Below, one piece after another: positions 16,059 to 20,211 of a stretch of 20,211 bases of DNA. Source of the stretch: a virus; IMG/VR virus record IMGVR_UViG_3300018411_000085, positions 1 to 20,211 of that record, one strand, 5' to 3'. Position numbers and translations under genes: made by a program. A model generated the notes under the pieces. It was not told the DNA's origin, did not search any database, and was given only the letters and a program-made list of their open reading frames with translations. The first letter of the stretch is position 1, and each line of letters opens with the position of its first letter.

Positions 16059-17114
16059 TTATTTATTTAAGAAGGACTTAACCAACTCAAATTGTTCTTT
16101 ATTCTGACTTCCGTTGTTAATATCTAAGAACGCTCTACGTAAATCTTCACGGTATCCGTTGCTATAACCTGATGATTTATATGCTTTAGCTAGTTCATCT
16201 AAGAACTCTTGTCGGTGGTTATTCATAAACTCTTGAGGATTTTCTTTAACCTCTGTAGCCTCTACCATACCATCAAAAGATTTAGCTGTAGTTTCTTCTT
16301 CTTCTTTAGGTTCTTCTTCTAAAGTTTCTTGAATATGTGAAGCATCTTTACTTGCATATCCAACCGCATCTTCATCATCTTGGGTAACAGATTTAATTGC
16401 TTGCTCATCATCATTCTCACGATTTTGAGTTGCTACCTTAACTGATTTAGAAGTAACTTCTTCTTCTTCTTCTTCAACCTCAGCAGGCTCTTCTTCTTCT
16501 TTAGGTTCTTCTACTTCTTCGGCTTCAATAACAGCCTCAGGTTCATCCTCAGTAACTTCTTCTACAGGTTCTTCTTCCTTAATAGTTTCAGCCTCTACTT
16601 TAGGTTCTACCTCTTGTTCAACTGGTTCAGATTCAACTGTCTCTGTTACTAAACCTTTTGTAACTGTATCCTCTAATTGAGTGATACGGTCATCAATACG
16701 TGCCATAGATGAGTCAAGGATAGACTTAATAGCTTCAAACATGTCAGACTCGGATTTCTTAGCTTTGTCTTCATCGTCTTCTTCGTCATCTTTAGAATCT
16801 TTAGAATCTTCCTCTTCTTCGTCCTCATCTTCCTCTTTAGAATCTTTAGTAGATTTCTCTACTTCTTCTTTTGGTTCTTGAGTCTCAGCAGGTTCTTCTT
16901 CTTTAGTTTCTACTACTTCTTCTTTAGGTTCTTCTACAGGTTCTTTGTCCTCAGCCTCTTCATAAGATGATTCAGCGTTAGTTTCGTGTACCTCAATCTC
17001 AGGCGCATGTTCCTCAACATCCTGTGAAACTTGTTCAACCTGTTCTTGTTTTACATCGTTCTCTTGTTCTGTAGACTTCTCGAATTGTTCTAAAATTGTT
17101 CCTTCTGTTTCCAA
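16059..17114 (-). CDS. Acidic scaffold-like protein
   Basis: A 351-aa, very acidic protein lying between the prohead protease and the major capsid protein, the normal place of the capsid scaffold. Residues about 1-280 are low-complexity Glu/Lys/Val/Asp with KDSKDD-type repeats around 90-125 and a helical segment at about 125-165 (MFEAIKSILDSSMARIDDRI, then TQLEDTVTKG) that could form a coiled coil. The last 65 residues (from about FMNNHRQEFLDELAKAYKSS to VKSFLNK) form a basic/mixed helical domain, as expected for the coat-binding end of a scaffold. The start is a TTG at 17114-17112 with GGGAG about 9 nt upstream, 4 nt after the protease stop. The role is inferred from composition and neighbours. 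No homology can be claimed for the disordered part. Confidence 0.72.
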   Translation of the reverse strand: METEGTILEQFEKSTEQENDVKQEQVEQVSQDVEEHAPEIEVHETNAESSYEEAEDKEPVEEPKEEVVETKEEEPAETQEPKEEVEKSTKDSKEEDEDEEEEDSKDSKDDEEDDEDKAKKSESDMFEAIKSILDSSMARIDDRITQLEDTVTKGLVTETVESEPVEQEVEPKVEAETIKEEEPVEEVTEDEPEAVIEAEEVEEPKEEEEPAEVEEEEEEVTSKSVKVATQNRENDDEQAIKSVTQDDEDAVGYASKDASHIQETLEEEPKEEEETTAKSFDGMVEATEVKENPQEFMNNHRQEFLDELAKAYKSSGYSNGYREDLRRAFLDINNGSQNKEQFELVKSFLNK

Positions 17115-17118
17115 GGTT

Positions 17119-17916
17119 CTAATCTCCCTTCTCAGTTAAGTTACTTACAAATGAGTCAGCCTCATCATAACTTAAACCTTTTGCTAGTTGTAATAATAAA
17201 ATATCTGTGTCTTTATCATTACGTTCAGTTTCTTTAAGCATCTTACTTACTTGGTTCCATAATCCAGTATCGTTTGACTTTCTAGCCTCAGCGATAACTG
17301 TCATAGCACTTAATACTTTTTCTCGTCTTAGTGCCTCAGCATCTTCTACCTCAGCAGGGTTTGTTTCCACTCCTGTTTGCCAAGACTTAACTAATGTTTC
17401 CCATGTTGCATTTGGATTGGCAGGGTGAGTAGTTAAAGCTACGTTAGTAATCATAACACTCTCAATAACATTTTTACTTACTGTGTTACGTTTACGAACT
17501 TTACCCTCGATTGAGAATCCAATCTTTCTACCCATACCATCATTATTTAAGTTGTTAGCTAGTCGCCATAACTCTTGAGCATACTCATTAGACTTCATTA
17601 GCTTAGCCTCTACGAATAATCCTTTTTGGAAATCTACGTAAGAGTTTTCTGTTGGAACACCAATAATGTGTTCGGGTCTGTTTGAATGTTCATAGTTAAT
17701 ATAACCTGATTTGATAAAGTAATTAATATCAATACCTTGTGGTTCTACGACTTCACCTTGTAGGTCTAGGTCAGGGGTAGAGGCATAGCCTCGTACATAC
17801 CAGTCACCTACTGAGGTTTCTGTACCGTTGCTGTCTACTGTTACTTCTGTTGATTTAACAATCTCAGCAGGGACGAAAATATTCATGTTTGTTTCTTTCG
17901 TTAACAATTCTTCCAT
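17119..17916 (-). CDS. Prohead maturation protease
   Basis: This serine protease should cleave scaffold and capsid N-termini during head maturation. The prohead protease signature is visible: DWYVRGYASTPDLDLQGEVV, then YINYEHSNRPEHIIG with catalytic-type His77, and GRKIGFSIEGKVRKR with catalytic-type Ser135 (numbered from the ATG chosen here, 265 aa). The frame is open to a TTG at 17943, but that start would lie upstream of the strong AGGAGG at 17935-17930 and only about 5 nt from the predicted transcription start. I therefore place the start at ATG 17916-17914 (13 nt from AGGAGG). A TTG at 17925-17923 (4 nt from it) is the alternative. Position between portal and scaffold is canonical. The C-terminal third is helical and charged. 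Confidence 0.9.
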   Translation of the reverse strand: MEELLTKETNMNIFVPAEIVKSTEVTVDSNGTETSVGDWYVRGYASTPDLDLQGEVVEPQGIDINYFIKSGYINYEHSNRPEHIIGVPTENSYVDFQKGLFVEAKLMKSNEYAQELWRLANNLNNDGMGRKIGFSIEGKVRKRNTVSKNVIESVMITNVALTTHPANPNATWETLVKSWQTGVETNPAEVEDAEALRREKVLSAMTVIAEARKSNDTGLWNQVSKMLKETERNDKDTDILLLQLAKGLSYDEADSFVSNLTEKGD

Positions 17917-17955
17917 TGTGGTCAATGCACCTCCTATTACCAATAATTACGCTCT

Positions 17956-17965
17956 TAATATAGCA
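17956..17965 (-). promoter_or_regulatory. Predicted promoter for the protease-scaffold unit
   Basis: TGCTATATTA on the minus strand, starting 3 nt after the portal stop codon and about 30-50 nt upstream of the protease start. One of six copies of the motif. Its position makes the TTG at 17943 unlikely as the protease start. Confidence 0.6.
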
Positions 17966-17967
17966 AG

Positions 17968-19758
17968 TTAGTCATTATTGTTAGGGTCTAGGCTTGTTGC
18001 GTGGGAGTTTGCGTTATCTTCTCCTTTAATCTGACCATCTTTACCAACTTCACCAGTTGTTCCTGAGCCATTTACTTTGCTACTTGAACCATCCAGTCCT
18101 CTTTGTTGTTCTTGGAAGTTGTTAGCATCACTTGTGTCCTCACCTGTACGAGTAGTCCCGCTTGAGTTAGAAGTAGGTTTATCTCCATCAGGTTTGTTTG
18201 GGTTCTCATAAGTGATAGGTGTCTTTGTATTTTCCATAAGGAATGCTAACCGTTCTTGTTGTTTCTTATATAGGAATTGTTCTTGTTGGTAAATTTGACC
18301 ACGTCTCTGAACGATTACACCATTGGCTGGAATGTCTCCACCAATTATATCACCAGTAAGTCCTAGCTCTCTACGAGCTTCATTGATTGTCTGAGCAACC
18401 TTAGTCTTCTCTGTAATGACATTAATCTTTTCTAGTTGTTCAGCAATGTCGCCACCAACAAATTGGAATGTAAATTCTTCACCCAACTCATTGATAATGT
18501 TGTTATTGATTACATCCTCTATAAACAACAATAAAGGCAATAAGCCTTTTTTCTGTGAGTCTTGAGTTTTTCTACTTGTCGTACCGCAACTAATCGAACA
18601 ACTAGAACCACTTGCACCTGAATTATTCGGGAAGTTACTCTCGGTAGGGTCTATTTGGAATAAACTAGTAATGGTGTTAATTAACATGTTGGTCCATTTC
18701 TCAAATTGCATATCGTTAGCACTAGGGGTCATGTTAACGAACTTAGCATCCTCAGCTGTAATTACTGGAATCTTCCAGCTTGCATTTGCACCTGATACTG
18801 AGTTTTGCCATTCTCTACGGAAAGCCTCTAGAGATACTTGAGACTGTTGTCCCATGGGTTTAATATTTAGTAAACCTCTAGTTGTTCCTCCGTGAGAGAA
18901 GAACATGTCATTAAATTTTAATGTACTTGTGTAGGCATTGAATAATGGTAAACCAATTTCTAGTTCTGACCAACCATATCCAGCTGAGTAAATATCACTT
19001 CGAGGGTTTCTAACAGCAAATGCCATCTCCTTCTCGTCATATCTAGTTACAATCTGACTATCAATTACCTGTACATACATAGTTCCTCGCTTAGGTTTAT
19101 TACCGTTCTTATCCGTACCAATGAAAATAGTTGTAGGGTCAACTAATTCAAAGAACTTCAATTCACCTTTTTTACTATCATAAACCTTTTCAAAGTTTAC
19201 TTGGTCATATGTATAAGTGTCTCTTACAATCTTCTTTAAGAAAGTTACAAAGGAGTCTCTACTAGGGTTGTATTCATCTCCTGTGTTTGTAAGAAAGTCT
19301 TCAATCTCTCTCATACGTTTCTCTTGTCGTTTTGTCGGTACTGCTGATATATCTTTTAATCTTACTTGAAAGCCTTGACCTTTTTCTGAGTATCTAGACG
19401 GTCTAGCGAACATAGACACTTGGTTAGCTCTTGTATTGATAATAGAGTTTAGAATTAAGTTACCTGAATACTGTTTTAGTATTAGATGAACGTTTCTAGT
19501 ATCAGTAGCACCTTTAGTTTTATATCCCATTCCTGAATCAATGTTTCCAATCAGTAAGGGTTCTGAGTAAGAGTTAATATTTTTACCGTTATAGGACTTA
19601 TTAATTTCCTCTGTTTGTTCTTTAGCTGACTCTGTCTTAGGGCTATTTAGTTTATCATAAATTGTCTTTATCCTAACCGAATAATCGTCAGTAACGTTAA
19701 ATACTTGCTCTTGTTCCTTATCTTCCTCTTTTTTGAAGAAGTTAAATAATTTTGCCAT
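17968..19758 (-). CDS. Portal protein
   Basis: A 596-aa portal protein that should form the dodecameric DNA gateway at one capsid vertex and dock the terminase. The SPO1-like portal pattern is visible: LNSIINTRANQVSMFARPSR (about 103-122), the stem/wing region VDPTTIFIGTDKNGNKP (about 206-222), SELEIGLPLFNAYTSTLKFN (264-283), and SLFQIDPTESNFPNNSG before a Ser-rich loop and KKGLLPLLLFIEDVINNNII. The C-terminal about 80 residues are Asn/Gly/Ser/Asp-rich and disordered. Residues 385-396 contain the only two cysteines (C387 and C391) in a Ser-rich loop. The ATG follows the 121-aa gene by 28 nt with a modest ribosome binding site (GGTGGTGAAGAG). The length is slightly greater than the portal of phage K-like viruses as I recall them. 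Confidence 0.93.
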   Translation of the reverse strand: MAKLFNFFKKEEDKEQEQVFNVTDDYSVRIKTIYDKLNSPKTESAKEQTEEINKSYNGKNINSYSEPLLIGNIDSGMGYKTKGATDTRNVHLILKQYSGNLILNSIINTRANQVSMFARPSRYSEKGQGFQVRLKDISAVPTKRQEKRMREIEDFLTNTGDEYNPSRDSFVTFLKKIVRDTYTYDQVNFEKVYDSKKGELKFFELVDPTTIFIGTDKNGNKPKRGTMYVQVIDSQIVTRYDEKEMAFAVRNPRSDIYSAGYGWSELEIGLPLFNAYTSTLKFNDMFFSHGGTTRGLLNIKPMGQQSQVSLEAFRREWQNSVSGANASWKIPVITAEDAKFVNMTPSANDMQFEKWTNMLINTITSLFQIDPTESNFPNNSGASGSSCSISCGTTSRKTQDSQKKGLLPLLLFIEDVINNNIINELGEEFTFQFVGGDIAEQLEKINVITEKTKVAQTINEARRELGLTGDIIGGDIPANGVIVQRRGQIYQQEQFLYKKQQERLAFLMENTKTPITYENPNKPDGDKPTSNSSGTTRTGEDTSDANNFQEQQRGLDGSSSKVNGSGTTGEVGKDGQIKGEDNANSHATSLDPNNND

Positions 19759-19786
19759 TTAGTTACTCTTCACCACCTTTAATGCC

Positions 19787-20152
19787 TTATACATAATAAG
19801 AAATATGTGAGTCATCTAAGAATGTTTCCCCATTAGGGAGTTCAACTTCAACAAGGTTAGGGATGTCCTCGTTGTAGAAGAATCTTTTTCTTGACTCATA
19901 TACTTTCGTATAATCTTCTGACTCAACTTCATTCTCTTGATTTAATAATAAAACATTTCCAGTATCTGAAATACCTAACACTCTGTGGTTTGAACCTTCT
20001 TCTAGGGAAATAAATAACTGAACGTTCTTTCCACCAAAGCTGTTATAGTAATCAATTGCTCTCACCCAGTCATTAGGGAAATCAGGGTTTCTAGCATACA
20101 TTTTAGAATCCATCCATGTTTTATCTTCTTCAAAAACGTAAATGTTAATCAC
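19787..20152 (-). CDS. Protein of unknown function upstream of portal
   Basis: A 121-aa acidic protein I do not recognise. It has alternating beta-like segments (INIYVFEEDKTW, then NVQLFISLEEGSNHRVLGIS, DTGNVLLLNQENEVE, VEVELPNGETFLDDSHISYY) and no membrane segment, signal peptide or catalytic motif. The only start that uses the full frame is a GTG at 20152-20150, but the ribosome binding site AGGAG ends 1 nt before it, which is unusually close. The next in-frame ATG is codon 14 and has only a weak GAAGAAG upstream. It lies first in the unit with the portal, about 15 nt below a predicted promoter. A role in packaging or portal assembly is possible from position only. Confidence 0.7.
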   Translation of the reverse strand: MINIYVFEEDKTWMDSKMYARNPDFPNDWVRAIDYYNSFGGKNVQLFISLEEGSNHRVLGISDTGNVLLLNQENEVESEDYTKVYESRKRFFYNEDIPNLVEVELPNGETFLDDSHISYYV

Positions 20153-20174
20153 ACTCCTCGTATCGTGTCTATAT

Positions 20175-20184
20175 TAATATAGCA
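20175..20184 (-). promoter_or_regulatory. Predicted promoter for the 121-aa and portal unit
   Basis: TGCTATATTA on the minus strand at the right edge of the window, about 22 nt upstream of the GTG of the 121-aa gene. One of six copies of the motif. The predicted leader is about 15 nt. No clear -35 is seen in the 27 nt available. Confidence 0.58.
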
Positions 20185-20211
20185 CGTAAATCATACTTAG
20201 TAGTGTTTTTA

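Noticed and set aside
16681-16881. 66-aa plus-strand Ser-rich frame
   Set aside because: Pure product of reading the scaffold gene's GAA/GAT repeats on the wrong strand.
18580-18620. Compensated frameshift in the portal Ser/Cys loop
   Set aside because: Reading the alternative frames across the loop gives a stop or an unlikely peptide. Single-base changes explain the cysteines more simply.
1-20211. Introns, homing endonucleases, insertion sequences, tRNAs, CRISPR or attachment sites
   Set aside because: All structural genes read through without interruption, no endonuclease motif was seen, and no regular spaced repeats or cloverleaf sequences were noticed.

Overview
The window is part of the structural module of a large, strictly lytic-type myovirus of the SPO1-like group (family Herelleviridae; relatives are phage K, A511 and SPO1). 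The evidence is gene order plus recognisable families: portal, prohead protease, acidic scaffold-like protein, HK97-fold major capsid protein, four or five neck and head-tail connector genes, tail sheath, tail tube, tail assembly chaperones, tape measure, baseplate hub/lysin, and an OB-fold-like baseplate protein. Base composition is AT-rich, ribosome binding sites are strong AGGAGG-type, and three intrinsic terminators are visible, so the host is a low-GC Gram-positive bacterium. The genus cannot be decided from this window. No integrase, repressor, transposase, intron, tRNA or CRISPR is visible.

All 18 genes are on the minus strand, so transcription runs from the right edge (20.2 kb) to the left edge. 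Head genes: 121-aa unknown (19787-20152), portal (17968-19758), protease (17119-17916), scaffold-like protein (16059-17114), major capsid (14402-15874). Neck and joining genes: 96-aa basic-tail protein, 316-aa and 283-aa connectors (the latter with a zinc-type cysteine cluster), 202-aa gp10-like tail-completion protein, 275-aa putative tail terminator/joining protein, 91-aa basic protein. Tail genes: sheath, tube, two chaperone frames, a 1287-aa tape measure with a glucosaminidase domain, an 821-aa hub with M23 peptidase and NlpC/P60-like domains, and the N-terminal 218 codons of the next baseplate protein, which runs off the left edge.

One 10-base promoter-like motif, TGNTATATTA, occurs six times, each time on the minus strand just upstream of a gene. 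Together with three intrinsic terminators (after capsid, tube and tape measure) it divides the module into short transcription units: 121aa-portal; protease-scaffold; capsid; connector genes (no motif seen); 275aa-91aa-sheath-tube; chaperones-tape measure; hub onward.

Most worth checking are: (1) this shared promoter motif; (2) a probable +1 programmed frameshift joining the two chaperone frames, where the downstream frame is open across the upstream stop and has no ribosome binding site of its own; (3) an NlpC/P60-like domain in the hub whose catalytic cysteine is replaced by serine; and (4) a long hairpin in the roughly 125-nt leader of the capsid gene. Everything else fits a known phage structural module, and I did not see an unknown defence or mobile system here.
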